From Streptomyces sp. S.PB5 (GTDB lineage: Bacteria; Actinomycetota; Actinomycetes; Streptomycetales; Streptomycetaceae), in NCBI RefSeq assembly GCF_030403745.1, contig NZ_JAQMWP010000005.1:62001-126000 (forward strand): 64,000 nucleotides of DNA. Reading direction: 5' to 3'. Shown one piece after another: positions 63,963 through 64,000 of this stretch (positions within the stretch are counted from its first letter, which is position 1; each line of letters starts with the position of its first letter). Made by a program: the position numbers and the translations under genes. A model generated the notes under the pieces. The model was not told the origin of the DNA. It made no database searches and saw nothing but the letters and a program-made list of their open reading frames with translations.

Positions 63963-64000
63963 CTTCCGCCCTCGTGGCCGCCGTGGTTCCTGCCGCCGTT

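Overview
The window is a chromosomal segment of a Streptomyces species. The evidence is the very high GC with strong third-position GC bias, frequent GTG/TTG starts and 4-bp GTGA/ATGA gene overlaps, a tRNA-Leu(UAA) identical in layout to bldA at 44343-44425, two Rpf/LysM resuscitation factors, a SigF/SigB-type sigma factor with partner-switching proteins, and several copies of the G5-type palindromic repeat seen in Streptomyces. From memory (not searched), gene order resembles the S. coelicolor core region around SCO3058-SCO3102. This is ordinary core chromosome with a few accessory insertions, and no CRISPR array, rRNA or complete mobile element was seen.

Layout. 1-8.95 kb: a cut-off gene, a DUF397 protein, the purK-purE-dipeptidase operon (minus), a GtrA membrane protein, an OmpR-type two-component pair, a POT peptide transporter and a secreted alpha/beta hydrolase. 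8.96-12.9 kb: a minus-strand four-gene surface operon encoding two sortase substrates (LPQTG, LAETG) and two TM-anchored exported proteins. 13.0-14.6 kb: a divergent seryl-tRNA synthetase under a T-box leader with a serine UCC specifier and UGGC acceptor-binding bulge. 14.6-16.9 kb: anti-sigma, anti-anti-sigma and SigI-like sigma factor. 17-22.7 kb: a hutU-M20 hydrolase-hutF-hutI operon that can take urocanate to glutamate plus formate. 22.7-27.2 kb: a DapDC-like PLP enzyme and a four-gene roadblock/DUF4388-type cluster with no GTPase.

27.2-33.3 kb: an RpiR regulator coupled to a HAL/PAL-family protein that lacks the MIO-forming Ala-Ser-Gly triad, divergent from a four-gene OpuC-type osmoprotectant ABC transporter. 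33.4-44.1 kb: SDR and divergent XRE regulator, cystathionine beta-synthase, SGNH esterase, thiolase, several small hypotheticals, a Bax inhibitor-1 family protein and 4-hydroxybenzoate hydroxylase. 44.3-48.2 kb: bldA and a MacB/FtsX-type ABC exporter. 48.2-55 kb: a cyclopropane-fatty-acid-synthase family methyltransferase, type II NADH dehydrogenase with a Rex-like operator upstream, then the conserved eno-divIC-DUF501-ppx block. 55-57.3 kb: rpfA with a ydaO (c-di-AMP) riboswitch leader, and rpfC. 57.4-60.2 kb: a less orderly stretch with serine-recombinase remnants, a P450 and a Sel1-repeat protein. 60.2-64 kb: MazG, a SurA-like lipoprotein and a Ser/Thr kinase with a TPR-like tail.

The observations most worth following are the T-box serS, the MIO-less ammonia-lyase homologue with its regulator and transporter, the roadblock cluster, the sortase-substrate operon, and the M20 hydrolase that appears to stand in for HutG.
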